From the NCBI GenBank assembly GCA_009692065.1, contig SHZY01000001.1, positions 34,610-98,609 of the forward strand: a stretch of 64,000 bases of DNA. The letters run 5' to 3'. A model generated the notes under the pieces. The model saw only the letters and a program-made list of their open reading frames with translations, made no database searches and was not told the origin of the DNA. The position numbers and the translations under genes are program-made. The DNA comes from Gemmataceae bacterium (lineage in GTDB: Bacteria > Planctomycetota > Planctomycetia > Gemmatales > Gemmataceae). Positions 1-8,724 of the stretch are shown in pieces (position 1 is the first letter of the stretch; each line of letters starts with the position of its first letter).

Positions 1-1
1 G

Positions 2-1183
2 TCTGTGCGCATGGGCCAGCGTCTCACCACGATGACCTCCGGCCAGGCGCGTTTCCCGATCGCGCCTTCGAAGTTCCGCTTCGACCGCCACGGCAAGTGC
101 GGCATGACCGTCTCCGAGCTGTTGCCCTACACTTCGCGCATGGTCGATGACATGTGCTTCATCCGCACCATGCACACCGAGGCGATCAACCACGAGCCCG
201 CCATTACCAACATGCAGACCGGCAACCAAGTCACCGGCCGGCCCTGCCTCGGCGCCTGGGCGTCCTATGGCCTCGGCTCGCTCAATCAGAACTTGCCGAC
301 GTTCGTCGTCCTCGTCGCTCGCCCGACCAATCAAGAGCAGGTGCAAGCGATCTCGGCCCGCCTTTGGCAATCCGGCTACCTGCCCGGCGAGCACGCGGGC
401 TGCTCCTTCCGATCCTCAGGCGATCCGATCCTGTACATCAACAACCCGCCCGGCGTCTCCACGGAAGTTCGCCGCCGCACACTCGACGGCCTGCGCCGGC
501 TCAACGAGATGAACCACGAGCTCGTCGGCGATCCCGAAACGCACACGCGCATCCAGCAGTACGAGATGGCCTTCCGCATGCAGCAAAGCGTCCCCGAGCT
601 GACCGACATCGCCAGCGAGCCCGCGTCCACTTTTCGCCTCTACGGTGACCAGGCCCGCAACCCCGGCACCTTTGCAAACACAGTCCTGCAAGCTCGCCGC
701 ATGGTCGAGCGCGGCGTCCGTTTCGTGCAGATCTACCACAACAACTGGGACACGCACGCCAACGTCGCCGGCCGGCTGCCCGATCAGTGCCGTGACGTCG
801 ATCAAGCCTGCTGGGGCCTGGTGCAAGATTTGAAGGCGAAGGGCCTATTCGATTCAACGCTCATCATCTGGGGCGGCGAGTTTGGCCGAACCATCTACTC
901 GCAGGGCGGTCTGACCGCGCAGAACTATGGCCGCGATCACCATCCGCGCTGCTTCACGATGTGGATGGCCGGCGGCGGCACACGCGGCGGGCAAATTTAC
1001 GGCGTGACCGACGACTTCTCGTACAACATCGTCGAGAACCCGGTCCACATTCGCGACTTCCATGCGACGGTGCTGCATTTGCTCGGCATCGATCACACGC
1101 GGTTTTCGTATCGCTTCCAGGGCTTGGACCAGCGACTGACGGGCGTCGAGCAGGCGCATGTCATCAATGAACTGCTCGCCTGA
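2..1183 (+). CDS. DUF1501 family protein, 5' end outside window
   Basis: DUF1501 proteins are exported planctomycete proteins of unknown function, related in fold to alkaline phosphatase/sulfatase enzymes (family knowledge). The frame is open from base 2 with no convincing start, and the Tat-type N-terminus of the other copies in this window is missing, so the gene begins upstream. Family marks visible: QIYHNNWDTHANV near residue 242, a LIIWGGEFGRT segment, a GRDHHPRCF segment followed by MAGGGTRGGQ, and the terminal HLLGIDH region, the same order as in the copies at 38, 60.5 and 62 kb. It ends 200 bp before mutS, separated by a long inverted repeat. Substrate unknown. Confidence 0.9.
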   Translation, partial: SVRMGQRLTTMTSGQARFPIAPSKFRFDRHGKCGMTVSELLPYTSRMVDDMCFIRTMHTEAINHEPAITNMQTGNQVTGRPCLGAWASYGLGSLNQNLPTFVVLVARPTNQEQVQAISARLWQSGYLPGEHAGCSFRSSGDPILYINNPPGVSTEVRRRTLDGLRRLNEMNHELVGDPETHTRIQQYEMAFRMQQSVPELTDIASEPASTFRLYGDQARNPGTFANTVLQARRMVERGVRFVQIYHNNWDTHANVAGRLPDQCRDVDQACWGLVQDLKAKGLFDSTLIIWGGEFGRTIYSQGGLTAQNYGRDHHPRCFTMWMAGGGTRGGQIYGVTDDFSYNIVENPVHIRDFHATVLHLLGIDHTRFSYRFQGLDQRLTGVEQAHVINELLA

Positions 1184-1206
1184 CGTCTGGCCTCGTATAA
1201 AGACCT

Positions 1207-1375
1207 AACCACAGAGACACAGAGACCCAGAGACCCAGAGAAGAGAAATATCGAAAGCGAATGAGGAAAGAAGAACGAGGAAGTAGGAAACGACTTTCGA
1301 ACTTCTCAATTCCTAATTCCTCGGTCTTCATTCCTCATTGCCTTTCTTCTCTGTGCCCTCTGTGTCTCTGTGGTT
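1207..1375. repeat. nested intergenic inverted repeat (CCACAGAGACACAGAG family)
   Basis: Outer arms: aaccacagagacacagag at 1207 and its complement ending at 1375. Inside lies a second, different pair of arms (about 1259-1292 and 1306-1340, built on ATGAGGAA-like units), leaving a short loop. It fills the gap between the DUF1501 gene and mutS. Confidence 0.85.
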
Positions 1376-1395
1376 AGTCCATGCGAGGCACGACC

Positions 1396-3921
1396 ATGAC
1401 CACCCCAATGATGCAGCAATACCGCGATGCGAAAGCGAAGCATCCCGACATGCTGCTCCTTTTCCGCATGGGGGACTTCTACGAACTCTTCGAAACCGAT
1501 GCAGAGACAGCCCACAAGGTGCTCGGGCTGACGTTGACGAGCCGCGACAAGGAAATGCCGATGGCCGGCTTTCCGCATCATCAGCTCGAAAGCTATTTGC
1601 ATAAACTCTTGCGCCAGGGCTTTCGCGTCGCGGTGTGCGATCAGGTCGAGGACGCCTCGCAAGCCAAAGGCCTGGTCAAGCGTGAGGTGACGCGCGTCGT
1701 CACGCCCGGGACGATCACCGAGGACGATCTGCTCGATCCGAAGGCGAACAATCACCTCGTCGCTATTCTGCCGACGACGGCTGCCGCGCCGACCGGCCTG
1801 GCGTGGCTCGATGTTTCCACCGGCCAGTTTTACGCGATGGATGTGATGCCGGATCGGCTGCGCGAGGAGCTGGCGCGGCTCGCGCCTGCCGAATGCATCG
1901 GCCCGGAAACGCAAGCGAACGCTCTGAGCGGAATTTTACAGCGGCTCGCAACGGTCCCCGCCCTGTCAGCGCGGCCGGACTGGACGTTTGATCCCAAAAC
2001 CGCGAAAGAGGCACTCGGCAAGCATTTCGCGGTTTCCACGTTTGCTGGGTTCGGATTCGACGATGCGCAAGCCTGCCTGGCCGCCGCCGGGGCGCTCTTG
2101 CTGTATGTCCAAGAGATGCTGAAGACCGACGTGCGGCACATTCGCCGCCTGGTCCCGTATTTCAGCAACCAGGTGCTGCAACTCGACGACGTGACGCGCC
2201 GCAGCCTCGAATTGACGCGCACGCTGCGCGAAGGCGAACGCCACGGCTCTCTGCTCGCCGCCATCGATCGCACCGTGACGACGATGGGCGCAAGGCTTTT
2301 GCAGCAATGGCTACTCGCTCCGCTGGCGCAGCGAGAGCAAATTGAAGCGCGGCTCGATGGCGTCACCGAATTACTGGAACAGGCCCCTCTGCGCGATGAC
2401 TTGCGGCAAGCGCTGAACGAAGTGAACGACCTGCAACGACTCACCTCGCGCGCCAGCACCGGCCGCGCGCTGCCGCGCGATCTTGCCGCCATCGGGCGCA
2501 CCCTGCGTTTTCTGCCGACGATCAAGGCGAAGATCGCCGCGCGCAAGTCGGCCATGCTGCGCGATCTCGAAGCGAATCTCGAGTTATGCCAGGATTTGCG
2601 GGCCACGCTCGATGCGGCGATTGTCGATGATCCGCCGCTCTCGGCCAAGGAAGGCGGCCTGATCAAGCCCGGCTATGCCCGCGACCTCGACGAACTGCGT
2701 GACATCGCCAAAGGGGGCAAGGAGTGGATCACACGCTTCCAGGCCTCCGAGATCACACGCACCGGCATCAATTCGCTCAAAGTCGGCTTCAACCAGGTCT
2801 TCGGCTACTACATCGAAATCACTCACGTTCACACCGCCAAGGTGCCGGCTGATTACCAGCGCAAGCAGACCTTGAAGAATGCCGAGCGCTACATCACGCC
2901 GGAGTTGAAGGAGTACGAGGAGAAAGTCCTCTCCGCGGAGGAGAAAAGCCAGGCACGCGAATACGAGATCTTTCTCGGCCTGCGCGATCAGGTCGCGGCG
3001 CAGACCCATCGGCTTCTGCAAACCGGCGAGGTTCTCGCGCAACTCGATGTGCTGGCGGCGCTCGCCGATCTCGCCGTCTCGCGCCAATACGTGCGGCCAA
3101 GCTTGAGCGATGAGCCGATCCTTTTGATCAAGGAAGGCCGGCATCCGGTGCTCGATCAGACGTTGCCGCCCGGCACGTTTGTGCCCAACGATGCGCTCCT
3201 CGGTAACGACGACGGCATGTTCCTTCTGATCACGGGGCCGAACATGTCAGGCAAAAGCACCTACATCCGGCAGGTCGCTCTCTTGGTGCTGCTGGCCCAG
3301 ATCGGCAGCTATGTGCCTGCCAAGAGCGCCGCGATCGGCATCGTCGATCGCATCTTCACCCGCGTCGGCGCCAGCGATGAACTGAGCCGCGGGCAGAGCA
3401 CCTTCATGGTCGAGATGACCGAGGCGGCCAACATCCTCAACAACGCCTCGCGCATGAGCCTGGTGATTCTCGACGAGATCGGCCGCGGCACCTCCACTTA
3501 TGATGGCGTGTCGCTGGCGTGGGCGATCACCGAGTATCTGCACAATCAGATCGGTTGCCGATCGCTGTTCGCGACCCACTATCACGAGCTGGCCCAGCTC
3601 GCCGAGACGTTGCCAAACTTGCGCAACTGCAACGTGCTGGTGCGCGAATGGCAGGAGGACATCGTCTTTCTGCACAAGATCGCGCCGGGCAGCGCCGACA
3701 AAAGCTACGGCATCCACGTCGCCCGGCTCGCAGGCATTCCAGGCGAGGTGCTCGATCGCGCAAGCCAGGTGTTGCAACAATTGGAATCGCACCATCTCGA
3801 TGAGGAGTTGCCGAAGCCGCGACTAAAGCGAACGAAGAAGGTGATCCGCGAGGTGATGCCGATGTTGTTTGAAATGGAGGAAAATGCGTCCACGAAGGAC
3901 ACGAAGAGCACAAAGGGCTAA
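1396..3921 (+). CDS. mutS: DNA mismatch repair ATPase MutS
   Basis: Recognises mismatches and small loops in newly replicated DNA and recruits MutL. 841 residues from the preferred ATG at 1396, which gives the family-typical opening TPMMQQYRDAKAKHPD; an in-frame ATG at 1381 adds only five residues. The N-terminal mismatch-reading motif FYELF (Phe-Tyr-Glu) is present, the Walker A GPNMSGKST is near residue 614, Walker B is LVILDEIGRGTST, and FATHYHEL follows. Length is normal for MutS1. The last ten residues (STKDTKSTKG) are encoded by the left arm of an intergenic inverted repeat, so the natural C-terminus has been extended by repeat DNA. A strong terminator starts at the stop codon. Confidence 0.98.
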   Translation: MTTPMMQQYRDAKAKHPDMLLLFRMGDFYELFETDAETAHKVLGLTLTSRDKEMPMAGFPHHQLESYLHKLLRQGFRVAVCDQVEDASQAKGLVKREVTRVVTPGTITEDDLLDPKANNHLVAILPTTAAAPTGLAWLDVSTGQFYAMDVMPDRLREELARLAPAECIGPETQANALSGILQRLATVPALSARPDWTFDPKTAKEALGKHFAVSTFAGFGFDDAQACLAAAGALLLYVQEMLKTDVRHIRRLVPYFSNQVLQLDDVTRRSLELTRTLREGERHGSLLAAIDRTVTTMGARLLQQWLLAPLAQREQIEARLDGVTELLEQAPLRDDLRQALNEVNDLQRLTSRASTGRALPRDLAAIGRTLRFLPTIKAKIAARKSAMLRDLEANLELCQDLRATLDAAIVDDPPLSAKEGGLIKPGYARDLDELRDIAKGGKEWITRFQASEITRTGINSLKVGFNQVFGYYIEITHVHTAKVPADYQRKQTLKNAERYITPELKEYEEKVLSAEEKSQAREYEIFLGLRDQVAAQTHRLLQTGEVLAQLDVLAALADLAVSRQYVRPSLSDEPILLIKEGRHPVLDQTLPPGTFVPNDALLGNDDGMFLLITGPNMSGKSTYIRQVALLVLLAQIGSYVPAKSAAIGIVDRIFTRVGASDELSRGQSTFMVEMTEAANILNNASRMSLVILDEIGRGTSTYDGVSLAWAITEYLHNQIGCRSLFATHYHELAQLAETLPNLRNCNVLVREWQEDIVFLHKIAPGSADKSYGIHVARLAGIPGEVLDRASQVLQQLESHHLDEELPKPRLKRTKKVIREVMPMLFEMEENASTKDTKSTKG

Positions 3922-3991
3922 ACGGACGGAATGTCCGTTAGAGTTTTTTTTTCATTCCGATCCTTCGTGTTCCTTGGTGGCCCTTCGTGGA
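3889..3991. repeat. inverted repeat (CCACGAAGGACACGAAG family)
   Basis: Arms 3889-3917 and 3961-3991, imperfect and made of short direct repeats (ACGAAG units). The left arm is coding (C-terminus of MutS), and the right arm abuts the stop codon of the convergent gene at 3992. A separate terminator hairpin lies in the loop. Confidence 0.8.
3921..3952 (+). terminator. Rho-independent terminator of mutS
   Basis: Hairpin AACGGAC / GTCCGTT (7 bp, loop GGAAT) at 3921-3939, followed by a run of nine T at 3944-3952. Confidence 0.85.
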
Positions 3992-6388
3992 TCAATCGAC
4001 TTTCTTCTCTTTTTCCTTGGGCGCCGGCGGATCATCGGGCCGGAACTTGATCAGGTCGGCGCCGGTCTTGGCGGCGGTGGTCCGGCTGAACATGCCGATC
4101 GCGATTACGAGTTGGTTGTGAAAGGGCTGCCCCGGGGCGGCGATCTGGTGGGCCTGGCGCAAATCGTCCTGCAGCTTCTTGCCGACGGTGACGCCGTTCT
4201 TCTGCATGTGCCGATTGAGTTCCTGCAAGGCCGGCTCGCGCAGCTTGATGTCGCGTGCGGGGTCGCCGGCGATGCCCGCCAGTTTGTTTTGAATCGTATT
4301 GACGGAGAGTCTGCTGCTGCCAGGCAGTCGGCCGAGGATCTTGATCGCCGTCGTCGCATTCTTCTCGTTGGATTTCAGTTGTTCGAGAATCACATCAAAA
4401 GCCGGCGCGATGTCGTAGCCCTGGAGATCGCCCTGGCTGATGCTCCAGAAGGTGTCCAGCGCGGTCTTGGCAAAGAGCATTCGCTCGTCCGGCGTCAATT
4501 TCGCCAGCTGAACGTTCTTGACGTGCGTTGCCGCCAAACTTTTGAATTCGTCATCGGCCTTGAATTTGTCCTCGGTGATAACGATGGCATTCGGGTTGGA
4601 CGCAATCATCTGCTTGACGACTTTCTCGCGGGCCTTATCAACTACCACGATCATCGGCAAACCACCGAGATCAAAGTGCTGCCGAAGCTGGCCGTACACG
4701 TGCGGGAAGTCGGCATTGGCCATGCCCTTGTGCAGGATGATCAGATCGAAATCAGCGCTGGCCGTGCCCTTCTTGACGGCCTCTTGCACCTTGCTGGCGA
4801 GAACAGGTTCGAAGCCGAGGGCGCCGACCGTTTTCCGTATCGCCTGCTCGTCGCCGAGTGGGGCGTGGACGACGAGCGATTTTGACGTTGCCTCGCTCGC
4901 CAGGAATCGGCGGGACAGTTCGACGATGCGTTCCGCCTCCACCGCGGGCCTCGTGGTCGGGGGCATTCTTAGCATCGCCTTCATGGCCGCGAACTGCACG
5001 CGGCGATCTGGATAGTAGAGCGCCTTGACGATGCCACGCGGCTGACCGCTCGGATTGAGCCGAGCGGCGCGGAATTCAGCGCGCTCCCCCAGTGCCATAA
5101 TCAACGGCAGAATGACCGGAAGCTGCCGGTCTTCCATGCCGCGCTCCAGGACACGAAGGGCGAGGTCGGCGTCGAGCGAGGTCAGGAGCTGGTGCATCCT
5201 GGGAGAAATCGCTTCGGTCAGAATTTGATCGACCTTGGGCCGATAGTGCCGATCCAGCATCAAGCTCAAGAATACGACCTGAGCGGGTTGATAGGCTGGA
5301 TCGAGATCGAGCGCCTCGCGCGCGTAGCGCATGCCGAAGAACTCCTCGGCACGTGAAGGCGAAAGGCCGGTTGGGGCGAGCGCCAGGGCTTCGCCGTTCC
5401 ACTCCCAGACCAGCACGTCCTTGTCCTCCTTGAACTTCACATTGTGCTGGTAATAGCGCTCAGCCTCGTAGGTAAGCGTCTCCTTGGACGGCGGCAACTC
5501 GTCAATCGGAAGGCGCAGGAGCGACGCCAGCACTTCCTTGGCACGGTCGCGCACGCCGGCAGGATATTGCTTGGCCGCCGACATGTGCCACAGGTACGGG
5601 ATCACCCGCTTGTCGTCCCGCTGGCGGAAGATCTCCAGAAGCGTTAAACGCAATTCGATGTCGCGATAGTCCTTCTCGTTGACGGCCTTGAAGACTTCCA
5701 GGTAAACCGACACCGTCTCCGGACCCATGCGCAGCAAGGTCTCACGCACGCGCCCATGGAGCGGCTTGCCGAAACTCTTCCGCAGCTCCTCGATCAGATA
5801 AGGAACCGCCCGTTCGCGCGAACGCGCAATTTGGACATAGGCATAACCGCGCTCTTCCGGCGTCGGGGCGTCGAGCCGGGCGATGTATTTCTTGATCCGG
5901 TCGGGGTCGCTGAGGTGCTTTTCGACGGCCTTGGTGACGCGGTCGATCAGTCCTTCGACGTTCGCCAACGCTTCGGTTCGAAACGGCGGATGATCCGACC
6001 AATCGATCGGCTTCACGAGCCTGAGCCGCAGAAACGCCGACATGCCCTCGGCCTGTTCGAACTTGACGAGGTCCTTGTCGATCTCGTCGGCCGCATCGGT
6101 CTTGATGGCGGGGTCGTTGCCCAGCATGCGTTTGAGGTGCAGAGCTGCCAGATCGAATTTTCCGAGTTCCATTTCGAACTTGATGGCGGACCAGTACTCG
6201 ATGGTCTTCTCCGGCCTCTTGAAGAAGACGCGGTATTCCTCGTTGGCCTTGTCGAGCAGTTCGATGGTTTTCTTTTTGGTGAGGATGGCCTGCTTGTCTT
6301 TTTCGTCGTCCTGGCCGCGCGCGGGGGCTTGGGCGCGGAACGCGATGACGATCGAGACGAACGCGAAAAACCAGCGAGAAGAATTCAT
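3992..6388 (-). CDS. Secreted protein with HEAT-like helical repeats and a receiver-like segment
   Basis: Function unknown. 798 residues from ATG 6388, chosen because a GAGGTGA ribosome site lies just upstream and the start gives a signal peptide (MNSSRWFFAFVSIVIAF then AQAPARGQ); the longer frame would run into the lysA stop. The middle (about 150-330) reads as alpha-helical, HEAT/ARM-like repeats with many Arg/Glu/Leu helices. A later stretch (about 500-610) has alternating hydrophobic strands, such as LVVHAPLGDE, FDLIILHKG and LPMIVVVDK, resembling a response-regulator receiver fold without an evident phospho-Asp. The C-terminus is charged (PPAPKEKEKKVD). It lies 32 bp downstream of lysA on the same strand and may be co-transcribed. 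Confidence 0.8.
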   Translation of the reverse strand: MNSSRWFFAFVSIVIAFRAQAPARGQDDEKDKQAILTKKKTIELLDKANEEYRVFFKRPEKTIEYWSAIKFEMELGKFDLAALHLKRMLGNDPAIKTDAADEIDKDLVKFEQAEGMSAFLRLRLVKPIDWSDHPPFRTEALANVEGLIDRVTKAVEKHLSDPDRIKKYIARLDAPTPEERGYAYVQIARSRERAVPYLIEELRKSFGKPLHGRVRETLLRMGPETVSVYLEVFKAVNEKDYRDIELRLTLLEIFRQRDDKRVIPYLWHMSAAKQYPAGVRDRAKEVLASLLRLPIDELPPSKETLTYEAERYYQHNVKFKEDKDVLVWEWNGEALALAPTGLSPSRAEEFFGMRYAREALDLDPAYQPAQVVFLSLMLDRHYRPKVDQILTEAISPRMHQLLTSLDADLALRVLERGMEDRQLPVILPLIMALGERAEFRAARLNPSGQPRGIVKALYYPDRRVQFAAMKAMLRMPPTTRPAVEAERIVELSRRFLASEATSKSLVVHAPLGDEQAIRKTVGALGFEPVLASKVQEAVKKGTASADFDLIILHKGMANADFPHVYGQLRQHFDLGGLPMIVVVDKAREKVVKQMIASNPNAIVITEDKFKADDEFKSLAATHVKNVQLAKLTPDERMLFAKTALDTFWSISQGDLQGYDIAPAFDVILEQLKSNEKNATTAIKILGRLPGSSRLSVNTIQNKLAGIAGDPARDIKLREPALQELNRHMQKNGVTVGKKLQDDLRQAHQIAAPGQPFHNQLVIAIGMFSRTTAAKTGADLIKFRPDDPPAPKEKEKKVD

Positions 6389-6420
6389 CGGTGTTGTCAC
6401 CTCGGCGAACGGCCAAACGA

Positions 6421-7701
6421 TCAACATTCCAACTCCGGCCGAATCAAATCGTCAAACGTTTCGCGGCGGCGGATCAGGTGATGTTCGCCGCCATCGACCA
6501 GCACCTCGGCGGCGCGGGGCCGGCCGTTGTAGTTCGATGCCATCGCCATGCCGTAGGCGCCGGCGCTGAAGGTCGCCAGTAACTCGCCGCGTGTCATCGG
6601 CGGCAGGTAGCGGTCCTTCGCCAGGAAATCGCCCGATTCACACACCGGGCCGACGACATCGCACTTCTTTGTCCCCGGATTTTCGATCTGAAAATCCTCC
6701 GGCGGCGCAAAGTTCTGTGCAGGCGCGACCGGCCAGATGCGGTGGAACGAATCGTACAAGGTCGGGCGGATCAGATCGTTCATCGCCGCATCCTGGATGA
6801 CGAAATGCTTGCCGCCGGAGTCCTTGGTGTAGATCACGCGACTGACGAGGAGCCCCGCATTGCCGACGATGAAACGGCCCGGTTCCAGAACGATCCGACA
6901 GCCCGATTCCTGGATGGCCGGCACGATCACCTCGGCAAAGGCGCTGGCCGGCAAGGCTTCATTCTTCTTGTAATGGATGCCGAACCCGCCGCCCATATTC
7001 CAGACGGTGATCTGGTGCCCCTGCCGCCGCAACTTGTCGATCAGCACCAGCCCCTTCACCATGCCCTGGCGATACGGCTCGACCGTGATGATCGGCGACC
7101 CCAGGTGCATATGCAATCCTACCACCTTGATGTGCGGATTCTTGAGCACATTTTGGGCGAATTCGAGGACCGTATCGATATCGAGCCCGAACTTGACGCC
7201 TTTGACGCTGGTATCGGTCTTGGCGTGCGTCTTGGGGGGCAAATCGGGGTTCACCCGCAGGGCGACGTTCGCTACCCGGCCCATCGATTTCGCAATCTCG
7301 GCGATGGCCGACAGCTCGCCTTCGCTTTCGACGTTGAAGAGAAAAACGTTGTGCTCAAGGGCGGTGCGAATCTCGGCGTCGGTCTTGCCGGCGCCGGCAA
7401 AAACGATCTTGTCGGCCGAGCAACCTGCCTTGAGCGCGCGAAACAGTTCGCCGCCGCTGGTCACGTCGCAACCCGCGCCCCCCTCGACCATGAGGCGGGC
7501 GATGTGCAAGTTGCCGTTCGTCTTGATGCTGTAGCAGACGAGCGGGTCGACGGCCTTGAACGCCGTCTGAATCGCCTTGAGGTGATGAACGAGCGTCTTG
7601 CGGCTATAGACGTAGAGCGGCGTGCCGTATTTCTCGGCGAGCACCGGCACGGGGACCTCGTCGCAGTGGAGGACGCGGTTGCGGTAGGTGAAGTGGTCCA
7701 T
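6421..7701 (-). CDS. lysA: Diaminopimelate decarboxylase
   Basis: PLP enzyme converting meso-diaminopimelate to L-lysine, the last step of lysine synthesis. 426 residues, the normal length. The fold-III decarboxylase pattern is clear: PLP-lysine in VCYSIKTNGN (Lys60), VALRVNPD, the glycine-rich WNMGGGFGIHY phosphate-binding stretch, the LEPGRFIVGNAG segment, the CESGDFLAKDR active-site Cys region and a C-terminal GAYGMAMASNYNGRPR. The start MDHFTYRNRVLHCDEVPVP is family-typical. No lysine riboswitch is seen upstream; the upstream neighbours are the XisH/XisI genes. Confidence 0.97.
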   Translation of the reverse strand: MDHFTYRNRVLHCDEVPVPVLAEKYGTPLYVYSRKTLVHHLKAIQTAFKAVDPLVCYSIKTNGNLHIARLMVEGGAGCDVTSGGELFRALKAGCSADKIVFAGAGKTDAEIRTALEHNVFLFNVESEGELSAIAEIAKSMGRVANVALRVNPDLPPKTHAKTDTSVKGVKFGLDIDTVLEFAQNVLKNPHIKVVGLHMHLGSPIITVEPYRQGMVKGLVLIDKLRRQGHQITVWNMGGGFGIHYKKNEALPASAFAEVIVPAIQESGCRIVLEPGRFIVGNAGLLVSRVIYTKDSGGKHFVIQDAAMNDLIRPTLYDSFHRIWPVAPAQNFAPPEDFQIENPGTKKCDVVGPVCESGDFLAKDRYLPPMTRGELLATFSAGAYGMAMASNYNGRPRAAEVLVDGGEHHLIRRRETFDDLIRPELEC

Positions 7702-7776
7702 GGAAAAACACCAATGAGAAAAACAGGCTCATTCAAGATATCAACACAAGCGAAATGACAGATGAAGACGTTTGCC

Positions 7777-7875
7777 TCACCAGTTGAAATACGCGATCCA
7801 GTAATACCGCGCTACGAACGCGATCAGCATCAGAAGCACGGGGGTTGCCAACAAATAAAGCCAGAGTCTATTCAT
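7777..7875 (-). CDS. Small single-span membrane ORF (32 aa)
   Basis: A 32-codon frame beginning MNRLWLYLLATPVLLMLIAF and ending AYFNW. It has one strongly hydrophobic span and starts nine bases after the xisI stop on the same strand. The short length makes it easy to miss. It could be a small membrane protein translated with xisI or a chance frame; no ribosome site stands out. Confidence 0.4.
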   Translation of the reverse strand: MNRLWLYLLATPVLLMLIAFVARYYWIAYFNW

Positions 7876-7884
7876 GAGGCGGTT

Positions 7885-8220
7885 CTATGCCACCGCGTAA
7901 TCCGTGAGCGGCCGCACTTCCGGCGGCTGGAAGCCGAGGACGATATCCTTCTTCGGCACGCCCGCCCACTCCAGGTCGTGAGCGACGACGGCATCGGTGT
8001 TGTCGCATTGAAGCCAAATCTTGCCGTCGATAATGTCGAGATGGATAACGACGCCGTACGCGCTGTGCGGACCATCCCAGCCCATTCGGAGCAGAAGGTA
8101 GCGATCATTTGTCTCATCGAAGACGTTCTCGCTGCGCATGTCGCCACGCGAATAACCAATGCTCGCGTATTCGGTCAAGACTTGTCGAATGATGCTGCGA
8201 TAGTTTTTCAGGGAATCCAT
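7885..8220 (-). CDS. XisI-family protein
   Basis: XisI was named in Anabaena as a factor controlling excision of the fdxN element, but homologues are common outside that element and their general role is unclear. 111 residues, full family length. Typical features are the N-terminal helix MDSLKNYRSIIRQVLTEYAS, the RYLLLRMGWDG strand, HLDIIDGKIWLQCDNTD, and the C-terminal VPKKDIVLGFQPPEVRPLT. It lies 11 bp downstream of the XisH frame, the usual xisH-xisI order. No fdxN-like element or recombinase gene is nearby. Confidence 0.88.
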   Translation of the reverse strand: MDSLKNYRSIIRQVLTEYASIGYSRGDMRSENVFDETNDRYLLLRMGWDGPHSAYGVVIHLDIIDGKIWLQCDNTDAVVAHDLEWAGVPKKDIVLGFQPPEVRPLTDYAVA

Positions 8221-8231
8221 TTTTTGATCTC

Positions 8232-8626
8232 CTAGGTCTGCGGATCGAAGACGATGATTCGCAGGCGCTCGCTTCCGATCAAGGCACGGCCTTCAACCGT
8301 TGAGAAAAGCTTGAAGTAGACTCTCTCGGCAACGGCCATGAGCAGTTCTCGCTCTGGCTGGTCCGACGCTTCGAGCGCGGCACGGTAAATAACGAATTGC
8401 CCAAGGGCCTGCTGCAAATCTTGCATTTCCGAGGGCCCGATGAAACTCTTGATCTCAACTGCAATCTTGCGTCCCAGTTTCTCCGCGGCGAGAACCTCTT
8501 CGGCCCTAGATCGATGTGTACGTCCTTCTTCGCCCATTTGAGGGAGAGCGGATCGTCGGTTATTTTCCAGCCATCCTTAATCGACGCCGTCTTGCATTGA
8601 TCGTGGTAGACATCTCTTGCTGGCAT
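8232..8626 (-). pseudogene. XisH-family protein, interrupted by a -1 base frameshift
   Basis: XisH proteins have a PD-(D/E)XK nuclease-like fold (family knowledge) and normally pair with XisI. The first frame, from ATG 8626, encodes MPARDVYHDQCKTASIKDGW... to VHIDLGPK. The rest of the protein (EEVLAAEKLGRKIAVEIKSF then GPSEM... IIVFDPQT) continues in another frame ending at 8232. The two join near 8505, where a run reads GGG; a fourth G would restore one frame of about 131 residues, the family length. Either a recent inactivating deletion, an assembly error in a G run, or less likely a programmed shift. Confidence 0.8.
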
Positions 8627-8724
8627 GGGCCACCATTTGCCGTATCAACAGAAGCGAATCGTCTCAGAAATCATTGTAATGGATGACGGATTCGATTTGC
8701 AAACGAAAATGCCGCGCGAGTGGG

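Noticed and set aside
3869-4885. 338-codon plus-strand frame opposite the secreted helical-repeat gene
   Set aside because: Entirely antisense to a gene with signal peptide and ribosome site; composition is the GC-rich third-position mirror and shows no family.
6742-7758. Long plus-strand frame opposite lysA
   Set aside because: Antisense to a strongly conserved enzyme; no own start signal or recognisable domain.
7702-7776. Lysine riboswitch upstream of lysA
   Set aside because: The short leader before lysA has no room for, or sign of, the conserved riboswitch core.
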